A program made the translations under genes and the position numbers. A stretch of DNA of 46,965 nucleotides from NCBI GenBank assembly GCA_003427395.1, contig BFEA01000094.1, forward strand, positions 2,735,971 through 2,782,935, in the 5' to 3' direction. Below are positions 11,159 through 21,496 of this stretch, piece by piece. This DNA is from Chara braunii (taxonomy: Eukaryota; Streptophyta; Charophyceae; Charales; Characeae). Each line of letters starts with the position of its first letter. Position 1 is the first letter of the stretch. Below the pieces are notes generated by a model, which had not been told where the DNA came from, did not search any database, and saw nothing but the letters and a program-made list of their open reading frames with translations.

Positions 11159-11505
11159 CTATTCGAGCTTTGCTTTGGCCTGTTCTACAGTTTCTAGAAA
11201 AGAGACGGTGTTGTGTAATCTGTCATTCAAATAATGAAAGTAGAACATGTACTCAATATATTTGTGCTCCTTGATTGTACTAACTGCGATATCCCTCAGA
11301 ATGGATCTGTTGTGTTCCATGTCTCGGATGGCTTCCGTTCCCCAACCCTCATACCTGTCTCGATTGGTAACGCTTTTGACCACTAGTACCTCTGCTTCCC
11401 TCATGTTTCCTACGTCTTTTTCTCTCATGGCCAGCTCAAGCGGAGTAAAGGAGAAAAATGGGGTTAGTGTGGGGAAGAGGGAATCACACCCCCTATGCAG
11501 CTTTC
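11159..11505 (-). CDS. Unknown protein, alpha-helical, possible exon
   Basis: The frame is open from about 11505 to a TAG at 11159; an internal ATG at 11428 gives 89 residues. Before that ATG about 25 codons remain protein-like (FTPLELAMREKDVGNM across the ATG). The later part, with HKYIEYMFYFHYLNDRLHN then SFLETVEQAKAKLE, looks like a real amphipathic helix rich in aromatic residues. The family is not recognised. The open part upstream of the ATG suggests an exon boundary or an upstream start lost to a stop. It is in the same frame as 10205-10756, 400 bases away. Confidence 0.4.
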
Positions 11506-11519
11506 AAGGCAAGCACACG

Positions 11520-13777
11520 ACTTTTCTGTCGAAAGTCCCCAGACTCCCCTCTAAGAATCAACCGACAGCTATTGGTCTCGACTGCCATTTTATACCAACC
11601 CAGGTTATAGCTAAGTACCTGCTGAAATAGTCCAAGGATTGCTCTTGAAGTGAATTGCCTGCCCAACTACCGTGACGATCCTTGTCGTATGACAATGGTA
11701 AGGGCGTATCCGCTCCACTCGCCAACTTTAGGCACAATCAGCCTAGTTGAAGTTCATTTATAGGATATGGAGGATTCAAACGGAAACTTTTCCACATTCA
11801 TTACGTTGTACCTGGTTTGGTGTCTGATCTCTGCCCATTAGTGCATACCCAAGACCCTAGGTGTTTTCTGATGCTGCACCCGAGTGTTCCAATTTAGTTG
11901 AACCGAGTCGTAATAGTCCATACAATTTTTTTGAAGTGATAAAAGCCGCTTGCAAAACATAACTTCGAACAGTGGAGCATTCTGGCAACTGTGAAGATTT
12001 GAAGAAGTCGTGAAGTTTGCTCTAAATTGTTGGCAATGCGTGCATTCACAATATACTCAGACAGGAAGGTAGGCACGCATCATATGCTCCGACGCGTCTC
12101 GGGCCATGAAACTCATCAGTGTCAGAGACAAGGAAGGGGGGGGGAACGTATGCAACGAGTTGCGTCCAAACCACGGTCCCCATTTACAATGGAGCGTGAC
12201 AGACGGGTACTGTCTCCCCCTCGACTAACCCGGACCAGACCACCTGAAGCCTTATTTTCTACTAGAGCAGCTAATACTAGTCTCAATCAAGCAAGAACTT
12301 AGCAAATAGATAAGCAACCTTCTTCAACTGTCATTTTCTTCCCCTACATCTCATTATTCAGGCTCGACACTCGTAGAAGACCGATCTCACGTCTGGAGCC
12401 AGCCAGGATGAGGGATTAAGTTGACAGTCTTGCTTGCTGGCTCAAACATGCGCTTACAGGTTTATGCAGGGGTTTATACGCTAGTGCGGTAGCACTGTGT
12501 TTGTGATGTTTCAACCATTCCAGTGCATGTATTATAACCCAGCCACACGACTGTTCATAGGTCAATATGATCACACGCTCGTATATTCACACAATTATAT
12601 CTAGACTGCATAGTCATTTGTGTGATACCCATGAGCGAATATGATCACACGCTCATATGATCATACGAGTATTTGCAGACTCGTACGATCACACGGTCGT
12701 ACAGCCATACATATTTTGTCATGGGTGTCACACCCTTCAAAAGGGTAAGTTGAGACTGATCACTCACATGACCTTAGCCCCCCCTTCGCTGAACTCACAC
12801 ACACAACATGAAAAGCATATCTGTCGCCCGAATCACACGGTCAGAACCGAAAGCATTCTCTTGTCGAGCCTAGTCACCACTTTTCGTTCTATCATCAATA
12901 ACCAACATAATTGCAACACCTGAGCAATAACATAACTTTAGATAATAATAGCAAAGATCGGATGGAAAATCCCCTTTTTTTTTATACCATGATGGCATAA
13001 TCTCTCTTGACCCACACTACTCCCCTCTCACAAGTCTGACCTCAGTAGCTTCTCTCACCTTGGCACAAGATCGCACTTGGGCCTTACTCTTTGTGTTGAC
13101 AAGAGCCGACAATATCAATTATTTGCACGAAATCAAACTACCTATCTCAACGAAACTTATCATCACGCCAAACGCCCAATACCAGTCTGAGCTCTCGGTT
13201 CATTTGCTGGTTGTCAACAAGCATGAGTTATTATCATTCCCAGTACATCTCGTAGAAAGAAAACAGTTCCTCACCAACTAATAACATGCACCTTCTATTA
13301 ATTATCATCTCATCTCGATGCGCAATGCCACGTTCGAGACCACACGGCCCACTGCAGAACCGGGATGCAATCGTCCATGTTATCAGCATAGGCTTCTCGT
13401 TCAAATTATGTACAGATAGCCCTCAGCAGGAAGTCGCAAGGTACCTAACGAGAGTGTCTGCATCGGTTTCACAGGTCTCTTGCATAAATTTTTACTTCTT
13501 TCTTCTATGCGTATTGCATGCTCATACACGCCCCTCACTGACCTCTCTGCAAACTGCTTTCTGAGTGCACAGTGACTAATGCAGTGCTACTCTAGTCATA
13601 TCCAGATTACCCACAACGCGCTCTCATAGTCTTTCTCATCAACTTATGCAAGGAAAATATGGTGACGACAAACAGTTTCACGCGTCGGTAGGCCCTGTTT
13701 AAGGCGAAGACGAGCCAAGAGATGATCACGAGGGCAGAACATGCACCAGGTGAGCGGCATCCGTCAAGTCTCTCTAA

Positions 13778-13780
<3 letters not shown>
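11520..13780. other. Region with no recognisable gene
   Basis: Mixed-composition DNA with short frames on both strands. Apart from the short repeat cluster at 12567-12705, I see nothing that supports a gene or element. Confidence 0.5.
12567..12705. repeat. Cluster of short palindromic repeats
   Basis: ATGATCACACGCTCGTAT (12567) recurs as ATGATCACACGCTCATATG (12641). It is followed by GATCATACGAGTAT and then CGTACGATCACACGGTCGTAC near 12683. The units mix direct and inverted copies of a CGTA/TACG core around GATCACACG. Confidence 0.7.

Positions 13781-13783
<3 letters not shown>

Positions 13784-13808
<25 letters not shown>
13784..13808. repeat. (TC)n microsatellite
   Basis: About 12 uninterrupted TC units. 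Confidence 0.95.
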
Positions 13809-13814
<6 letters not shown>

Positions 13815-14841
13815 TTTGGTGACGCACATCGCTAGACTGCAACTACTTAGCAGACTTCGGCCCGCTGTGGGGACCGCTTTGCACTAACTCTGTAAGGAGC
13901 TTCCACCCTCAGCATTATTATTCTAGGGGTGGAGAGACACGTGTCATGCAGCTACTCGGACACCATCAGCTAAAAGAGACTCTATCCCCTATTGCGTGCT
14001 AGACTTCAACTTGCTCCTTTTTGCCCCCCCCCCCGCACTCTTTCGAGAATAGCCTTCCACCGTTGCCCGCACTGACTGTGCCAGTGAAAGATCCCAATGT
14101 TCTCGATCCGCTCTGCCAACTCAGTACACCACGGTAGTTGCAGATTGTACAAAGGAAGAAAGTGAGAATCATGTCGTCGTGCTGCTAATACCTCCATCTA
14201 GGAAGCGAGTACAGTCTGGGCGCTTCAAGAACCTCGTCAGTGATGCCCAAGAGTCATCTCTCTCGCCCTCCGTTTTCAGTCATCCGTGACCACGTCTCAT
14301 GGAGACCGTTGCCCTATCCGTCGCATCTTTCCCTCGTAGACGCAGTCTCTTGCTCAACCAGGCGCCAGTCTCCCCGTGTCAGCGCCCACCCCAGTTTTGT
14401 CGGACGATCGTGCCAGTGGAGAGTCAACAGACACTTCACTCTTACGGCAGGTGGTGCCAATCCGGCAAGGTGACGTCAACGAAATGATAAGAGGGACTTT
14501 GTTCCCTTTTCTTTTCTCCACCACAGACAACTTGCCCTCTACTGCATTGAGTCCTCCCACACGTGGTCGCATCTCTCTCCGTGACTAAATGGTGCATCAG
14601 TCCTGTTGACGTCACTCAAAATCCCCCTCTCACGCATCGTGCGTTGCATATCTCTCTCTGCTCTCTCTCTCCGATCTCTATTTTTTCGTGAGTTGACCCT
14701 CCTTTCTCTTGTAACCGCTTGCGTCTAAGTCACAAGCATCTTTGGTCCTTTCCCCGTCGTGAGCTGGCCTCTGGGCCGTCTCTCGCGTGAATCCCTCCGG
14801 AACCCCACCTGCGTGAGGCCTTACTGCCTGTTTGCCCGCCG

Positions 14842-15447
14842 TCATGAGTCGACCTCAAGGCCCCTTTCCACTGGCTCTGCAAGTGGGTGATCTCGTCTCC
14901 AGTGCTCTAGACCATGCCAGGACTGGGTCGTGGCGTCCCGGTCACAGGCGTCACTCTCGGCCTCAGTGTCTCGATCCAGATGCTCTTGCTCCCGCTCCAC
15001 TGTGTCAGTCGATGTCCCAGCCTCCAGGTAAGAAATCTTCACTTTGATCTCGTCGGTGACCCCATCTCTCCTACACCTCCTCTCAGCACGGTCTCTAGCC
15101 TCCGTGATCGCCAATTGCAGACCCTGGTCTGCCCTCATCTCTTCTTCTTCCCCCCCTTCTACGTTCACCCTTAGTCTCGCCTCCTACCTACCGAAGCTGT
15201 AGTCCAATACAACCGTCAAAGTAGGCCCTTCCCTTCACATCCGCTCCCACCTCCACAGAAACTGGAGGCAACTTGGCCTATAGCCGTATAGCTCGCCGCT
15301 CCATACCATGGTGAGTCTCCGTGGACAGTATTCACAGTCAGGTTGCAGATCCAGGACTAGCCGAGGTCGAACACTCAGAGCATGAGCACTTGCATGCCAA
15401 CAATCTCCCGCACTCACCAGACCGTTCAGCGTAGCGATATCACTCAT
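14842..15447 (-). pseudogene. Decayed coding frame with coiled-coil-like C-terminal half
   Basis: One minus-strand frame runs about 200 codons from an ATG at 15447 to a TAG at 14842, with only two internal stops (TGA at about 15236, TAG near 15190). The N-terminal part contains RLTMVWSGELYGYRP and LQFLWRWER. After the stops, TLTVVLDYSFGR leads into a long charged segment with EEEEMRADQGLQLAITEARD and VKISYLEAGTSTD. The latter looks like a coiled-coil or gag-like region. No known domain was recognised. Further minus-strand coding-like sequence (14572-14354) may be a frameshifted continuation. Confidence 0.4.
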
Positions 15448-15998
15448 GCCACAGTTGCTAAAAGACCAGCCCTCCCTCCTTTTATAGGATCACTACCCGC
15501 TACGATCCCATGCTCTAAATGGGGAACTCGGGTAACCTTTATAATTCAGCCTACTGGCGGCCTGTGATTTTGAAAATAATAAAATAGAATAAAATTTAGG
15601 AATAAAATAAGGAGAACCGAAACGAGAGACCAAATACCAACGGTCATATTATGAGCAAAACTCTCTGCCATCCTTAGCGGCCCCTTCGTTTCTGAGTGAC
15701 ATATTTGCTAGTGCGGCAGTCCCGTAACGGAATACCGCTCGACACTTCACTTCCTTCATAGGGCACTTACGGGCTACCACTAACGGGTACCCGTATCCGA
15801 TGGTAAGGAGGGGATTCATGACCCCTCTCGGGAGGTGATGAGTCTCCTACCAATGCAGCCGCGGGTTGCCCCTCTTTTTAGGTCCCACTGCGCGGTGCTC
15901 AGCCGGACAGTTCAGCCACAGGATGGTAAGTGAAAGGCTCGGCCAGTCTAGGCTACTCCTCACGAAATGACTGAAGGAGGAGATCGAAATAAGGGAGT

Positions 15999-16007
15999 TA
16001 ATAATAG

Positions 16008-16039
<32 letters not shown>

Positions 16040-16094
16040 GTAATAATAAATAATAATCATGAAACAAATAATAGTAATAATAAATAATAATAAT
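15999..16094. repeat. (AAT)n microsatellite
   Basis: Two AAT blocks separated by a short unique stretch near 16050-16070. Frames through it read poly-Tyr, poly-Ile or poly-Leu and are not genes. Confidence 0.95.
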
Positions 16095-16559
16095 GATAAT
16101 AACATCAGCAGAAGAGGAAAAATGGTGTTTCAAAGTTCTCTTGCGTTGTGACCTCACTAAAACCCATCAGACACCGAGACACTAGGATAGCGATCCAAGT
16201 CTAAGCACGGATCCAAAACTTAGCACTCGACCTTTCTCCTTCCCTTTTTTTTTGCATTTTCCTTTTACTGACGGTGACCGTCGCCACCGCACCTATCCCA
16301 TACCCCAACTACAGGGGTTCAACCCGCGCCTGAAAAGACCACTCCGACTTTCGCTATCATACTTACGGGTGAGCCCGACAGCTGCTAAAACCCCAGAGAC
16401 AAACTCATTCTTTTACCCAAGAAAATGTCGAACAGACAGGTCTCACAATAAAGTGTCCCTCAGGTACGACCGACTATGCTATAGAGGGTTGTCGGTTAAG
16501 AGGCCCAGTGCACTACGGGGGTTCTTGAGTTGGAGATTAGTGCACAGTGGAGGTAAGTG

Positions 16560-16945
16560 AGCGGATGGACTGGTACGCAGCTGAGGGCCGGGACACCACG
16601 CCCTCCGACAGTGGGAGCCCTCCCGGCTATGTCACGCAGGAGTTAAAACAAAACAAAATAAATATATTAAAAAAAAAAAAAGACAACTTAGGGAACTACT
16701 CAATATAACTTCGCGAACCACCGAAATGGTAGCGGTTGCATCACTCCTTCACCACTCTTGCCAGGTGCACTAGTTGTACATCCCACGATCCCCTACGACA
16801 GGAAAAGTTTCCACGGGGCATATCTTGCCTTCCCTAAGGGGTTGTCACCACCCTCAGGGGCGTATCCCTACCGAGCTACTGACCCACGTGCGAAAGTTTT
16901 TACATGCAATTGCAAAGGTAGGTCAGTCGAGGGTGCTTGCTCGTT
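16560..16945 (-). mobile_element. Candidate tRNA-promoter SINE, copy S16
   Basis: The minus strand carries a polymerase III A-box match (TAGCTCGGTAGG, 16867-16878) inside a stretch homologous to 31042-31345 (minus) and 19195-19505 (plus). Shared blocks in order are GCATGTAAAA, the A-box with GGATACGCCC, GTCGTAGGG, GTGACA and CCGGGAGGG. This copy is interrupted by an A-rich run around 16640-16682. No B-box is obvious at the usual spacing. The SINE call rests on the A-box plus dispersion in both orientations; a different repeat with a tRNA-like patch is possible. Confidence 0.5.
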
Positions 16946-17059
16946 CGCTGGAGTACAGGTACGGTTGGTTAACGCCAAGTGGACCCGAACATTGTTTGTC
17001 CCCTAAGGCGCTGATCTCCTAGGTACGAAACGAATGTCGGTCGACTAGAACGGTCTCAA

Positions 17060-19050
17060 CCAAACGTGAAACCCACAATATAATCCTAGTCCCTTTACAA
17101 TTCTCTGATCACCGAATAAATAAAATCAATACACTTTTATGCAATCGCACGAGATAGGATTTTGACTTGATGAGATGATCTGCCAAAGTTATTTTTTTCG
17201 GCCTATATGATTGAAGATACTATTATACCGCCGCTTCCAAGGCGGAGGCTCGATATTGACGAAAGATTAGGAATGACAACCTATCCTTTGACTTATGGTT
17301 GGGTCTATCGATACTTACTGAACCCTGTCAGGAATGACTTCTGCTATCGTGCTGACCAACAAGTGATTTGGCTTTTGGCCGAAGTTTGAACTCTCGGTTC
17401 GACCACACCTCCGTATCATATACAGTTTGCTTGGAGAAAAATATTATCTAGCAAATAAAAAATTTGTTGGTCACTTTGTCCTCCGGGCAATAATTTTTTT
17501 TTTTGTTTTCTCAAATAATGAAGTATTCACCTTCATCATAGGGATACCCAAAATAAAACCGCAGTCGTTATCACTGCACAAACTGAATCATCTCCTTCAT
17601 TACCAAATCCTTTTTGCGAGTTGGAGCTTCTTATATCTCCAACTTTTAATTCTAACGGTGGATATAATTAACCCTCACGTCGTCCTGGACTCGATGAGGG
17701 TTAACACACATTGCGCCATCACGCACCCATCCCTCTAGGAAGTGATATGTGGATACTCCTTCCCTTCGCCCTCACCCGAAGACCCGGAACTCGGAGGTTG
17801 GGCCGTCACAACTGAGTCGGCAAAGTACCACCCCCGATGAATCGGATCCACTCCAAGCCGATAACAGGTCTGACTCCGAAAGCATACGAACCCCCGCCCT
17901 AGATGCTTCCTAGAGAAAAAAAATACGTCCACTGTAGGGAAGTTTTGACTGTCCTTGTCTTTGGAAGTTCAAAATAACTTAGACAAGGGTGTTCAGAGAA
18001 GATAGAAATGAGAACCATTTAGACAGGTATAGGTAGTATTCTTCATTCATTTTTAGCAATGTTTTTTTTTTTTAATTCTTTATTGTGATGCATGTCCCCT
18101 TGACTGAAGGTTCAACTACACTAGCTTGATCCATCAAAATTACTCATCTTCTGATACCATTTGATATGTTTTTTGGGATTTTTACCAAGGTTTCTTTCAA
18201 ATTGTCATTCTAAAGGAATGAATATGTTTTTGTCGGAAGATGAGAAATTATTGGGGTTTGTGTGCGTAAGACGGGGTATGAGTTGCAAAGAGCGAAAAAG
18301 TTGACCACGTTAGTAAGTGACATGTTGTTGTTGAATTTGTGTGATCGCGAAGTATGCATAGAAGATGATGGATCAGATCGTGATGATTACTTGTGTTTGT
18401 GAGAGTGGTGATGAATAAGTTGCATCGAGGACTACCGGAATGATCACCTGATGTCACACAACCTCTTTGTTGGAATTATCCAACGGTTTTTGTATGCACA
18501 GGTACTATAGCCAAATGAAAGAGTGCATTAAGCATAAGCCCAAAACTTACGACGAGTTGGACGTGCATGTGCACCCACGTAGTAGTCGAGATTTTTCCTT
18601 GTTTAAAATTGTTTGGTGGGATGTTGATGTACTCGATATGAGAATCGAGAGGTTGTCATCAACACCCCAATGCCTCTTATGTTAAAATTGTCATGCCCAA
18701 CCTCTACAGTGGGGTGCAGAAGAGGGTAGGGCACACAATCGCATCCGCGATTATTTGATACTAAGAGGTTAACCTCTCTGCGCGCGTGTCAACGGACACT
18801 TGAGTGTTGAATGCGACCCTCAAAACCGTTAAGGGTCGTGGTCATGGGCACCACAAAGTACGTCATCATACCGAACTCTCATGTTTTTACACATAACAAG
18901 TTGTTATGACCACGCTAACGTCGACGTGCTGCTTATGCTAAGCCTCGTGAGTGACGCTTGACTGTCCCATATGAAAATAGTTATGAGATGAGTAAGAAAA
19001 AGGGACTAGGCGTCAGTTGTAATTAAATTCAAGGTTTTTTAGAAAGAACA
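17060..19050. other. Region with no recognisable gene
   Basis: Mixed sequence with A/T homopolymers (17500, 18064). The interval 17735-17932 is GC-richer and looks like another repeat, but I found no second copy in this window. Nothing coding was recognised. Confidence 0.45.
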
Positions 19051-19065
19051 TTGCATGGTTAGAGT

Positions 19066-19150
19066 CGTTGTCCTAGTCGAGCGGCGTAGGGTTGCGCTTG
19101 AGAGATCAGAACCTCAACTGTTGATTCGCGCACGGGTTCGAATTGAGTGT
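19066..19150 (+). other. tRNA-like sequence with A- and B-boxes
   Basis: TAGTCGAGCGG (19074-19084) fits the polymerase III A-box, and GGGTTCGAATT (19134-19144) fits the B-box, 60 bases apart as in class II tRNAs. A TTGAG/CTCAA stem lies between them. The acceptor arms do not pair convincingly, so this is a tRNA pseudogene or SINE head, not a functional tRNA. The S19 SINE-like copy begins about 50 bases downstream. Confidence 0.45.
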
Positions 19151-19194
19151 TAACCGCGCGTACCCCTTATGCTACAACGAATGAGAAATACCCT

Positions 19195-19505
19195 CAATTG
19201 ATCCATGTCTATGACCACACGTAAAAGTTATCGCATGTAGACCAGTAGCTCGGCGGGGATACACCCACCTAGGGATGTTGACAACTCCCATAGGTGGAGG
19301 TAAGTTATGCCTCGCGAGGTCCTATCCTATCATAGGAACTCGTGAGAAGTAAAGTTGGCACACTTGACCGGAGCGACATTGCTCCTAAAACGCTTTGCGT
19401 CAACGAATGTCAAAATCATGTGTGACGCAACCGGGAGGGTCTCCATGCCGGGCTGATGCGCTCGACATCGTGAAGTTTTTCCGAAAAAAAGAAAAAGATA
19501 AACAG
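19195..19505 (+). mobile_element. Candidate tRNA-promoter SINE, copy S19
   Basis: Plus-strand homologue of S16 and S31. The A-box-like TAGCTCGGCGGG lies at 19246-19257, followed by ATACACCCACCTAGGG, then AGGTGGAGGTAAG, CTATCATAGGA and TGTGACGCAACCGGGAGGG, in the same order as the other copies. The copy ends in an A-rich tract (19483-19505), as expected of a retroposed SINE. It is the only copy with a plausible poly(A)-like tail. Confidence 0.5.
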
Positions 19506-19744
19506 GAGGGAAGACTGTTATTATAACAAACCCTCTATTTTCAAATATGGACTATGCAAATCTATTCTTACGCAAAAACCTAACTCATTCAGTTGGCAGT
19601 TTTCAGGGAGGGACTGTGTCAGCAGGGAGAAGGAGCTCTAGAAGTAGGAAGGGTGTTTGATGCAGCCCCGAGGGAAAGTCGGTGCTCCAGGGTAGGAAAT
19701 GATAACGTCGCAGCCCCAACAAAGGTACTGCTAAATGATGTATC

Positions 19745-19901
19745 TAAGGGACGCTGGACCCGGTTTCCAGCTCGTGATGCTCCCCACCAATAGATGGGGC
19801 AGTTCGACTGGCAAAGCCTCAATTCCGTTGGTTCTCTTACCACCACCAGGATAGAGGCCTTCTACAACGGGGCTTTGTTTGTAAAAAAAAATTAAAAAAA
19901 T
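19745..19901 (+). mobile_element. LINE 3' end, copy a (5'-truncated)
   Basis: Starts TAAGGGACGCTGGACC, forms hairpin 1 (GCTGGA / TCCAGC, 7-base loop) and hairpin 2 (GCTCC / GGGGC with one U-G pair). It continues about 85 bases and ends in an A-rich run (19883-19900). Sequence just upstream (from about 19590) may be more of the 3' UTR, but I could not align it. Confidence 0.75.
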
Positions 19902-20266
19902 TAGTTAGGCACACAAGTGACATTCAAAGGTTGTAGGTTTGAGCTCCATGCCTACCTGCAGCAGACTTAGTGCCAACCAGATGTGAAGTCTGCTCTATTG
20001 CCAAATGCTTTGCTCTTCTGTTAGCCGAGTCCCCTCTTGCTGCCCCAACCCTGCACCCCATACCAGTGGGGAAAGGGGCAATATGCAATCCCTTCATCAC
20101 AAGGTAGCTATGCTTGCAAGGGTCCAGTGCAGCCTTCAAGTTAGACGTACTGGTAGGCTATGAATCCCCCCTCAAGGCGGCCATGGCCGCGTGGACATGC
20201 CAATTTGTGCCCTCATGGCGGCCCAGTAAAAGGGGGGTGGGGAGCGGGGGTTTTGGAGGCTGATTG

Positions 20267-20282
20267 GGGTTGCGCAACCCCA
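20267..20282. repeat. 16-bp perfect palindrome
   Basis: GGGGTTGCGCAACCCC reads the same on both strands, within G- and C-run-rich DNA just before a long A run (20300-20319). Confidence 0.9.
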
Positions 20283-20410
20283 ACCCCAACCCCTAGCAGA
20301 AAAAAAAAAAAAAAAAAAACGAATTTCGGGTGGGGAGTGGGTTGGAGGCAAAAACGAATTAAAAAAAATAATAATAATTTTTTTTATTTTTATTTTTTAT
20401 TTTTTATCTT

Positions 20411-20425
20411 TGATTGACTGATTGA

Positions 20426-20460
<35 letters not shown>

Positions 20461-20525
20461 GGATTGGATTTGGTTTGTTGATTGATTGATTGGGATTGAT
20501 TGATTGATGGATTGATTGATTGATC
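20411..20525. repeat. (GATT)n microsatellite
   Basis: About 115 bases of imperfect GATT units with occasional insertions. The flanks hold long A, T, C and G homopolymers to about 20730, a region prone to sequencing error. No gene is supported from 20150 to 20950. Confidence 0.95.
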
Positions 20526-20956
20526 GGTGGGAGGGGGGTCGCCCTCCCCCCCCCACACAACCAAAAAAAAAGAAAAGAAATTCTTTTTTTTTTTTTTTTT
20601 TGCAGTTTTTTATTTTTATGTTTTTAATATCCAAAACATGTGATTTGAAAAAAAACAAAAATGGGGCTGTAGGGTTCGAAAACCCTACAAACCCCTTTTT
20701 TTTGTTTTTTTTTTACGTTTTATTTTGTCGAGGGAAAATCCGTAAAAATTGTGGCCGCGAACACGAACGTGGCCACCTGCCAAGTTTGACCCCACGGCCA
20801 CTGCCGCGGGTAATACATAGCCGGTAGGTAATGGAAGGTGAATTGGCAGGTAGTAGAGATTTCTTCACATGGGTGGACAATGGGGAGGTATATCGAGTGA
20901 GAGTGCTGGAGGAAAGAGGGGAGAGGAAAGCGTTCCGACCCGGGACTCCACTGTCG

Positions 20957-21100
20957 ATCTTTTTTGTTTTTTTTTTAATAAACATCCCCCCCCTGCGGTG
21001 CTAGTGGTACTGATAAGATCAGACACCACTAGCACTCGGGAAGAGGCTCCGTCTATTGGTGGGGAACATCACCTGCTGGAAAACGGGTCCAACGTCCCTT
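20957..21100 (-). other. LINE1 3' tail, copy b
   Basis: The minus strand begins GGGACGTTGGACCC at 21098. Hairpin 1 is GTTGGA / TCCAGC (one U-G pair) and hairpin 2 is GTTCC / GGAGC (one U-G pair). An extension containing GCTAGTGGTGTCTG leads to the A-rich end. The substitutions that differ from copy g keep the stems paired through wobble. Confidence 0.8.
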
Positions 21101-21164
21101 TACATAATAAATACAAAATGAATACAAAATGAATACAGGAAGTTGACTGTGAAACCTGCCAGCA

Positions 21165-21455
21165 TTGATTACTCTGGTATCCAAAGGATTGACTGTGCAG
21201 GTAGTTAAGGGGGGGGAGGAAACCTCTTCGCCCTTATACCAGGCGCCAGATATCTACTGCTAAAAAACTAGTCCCTCCCACTTTTTTTAATTACTAAGTA
21301 GAAATGAAGAATCAAAACGAAACTTTGATCAATGCAGAGAACATACCCCTTCCAGCATTTATTGCCCTGTATTCCAGGGGATTGACTGAGTAGTGCAAGA
21401 AGTACTCCGAAAGAGCAACAGGGAAAGGAAAGTTTCTTTAGTCCATTAGGACGCC
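21165..21455. repeat. Imperfect duplication in the LINE1 3' UTR
   Basis: A block at about 21158-21260 (CCAGCATT, GGATTGACTG, then a GGAAA motif and CAGGCGCCA) recurs at about 21353-21460 with many substitutions (CCAGCATTTATTGCCCTG, GGGGATTGACTGAG, GGACGCCA). The units are about 195 bases apart, within the non-coding part between the ORF2 stop and the hairpin tail. Confidence 0.6.
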
Positions 21456-21496
21456 AAATAGAGTCTCTCAACCAAACTATCCTATCCCTGCGTGTT

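Noticed and set aside
20404-20658. Frame with repeated Ser-Ile-Asn-Gln
   Set aside because: It is a translation of the (GATT)n microsatellite.
19745-21100. Similar inverted pair as a 1.35-kb TIR element
   Set aside because: Same reason: copy a is a plus-strand LINE end and copy b is the 3' end of LINE1.
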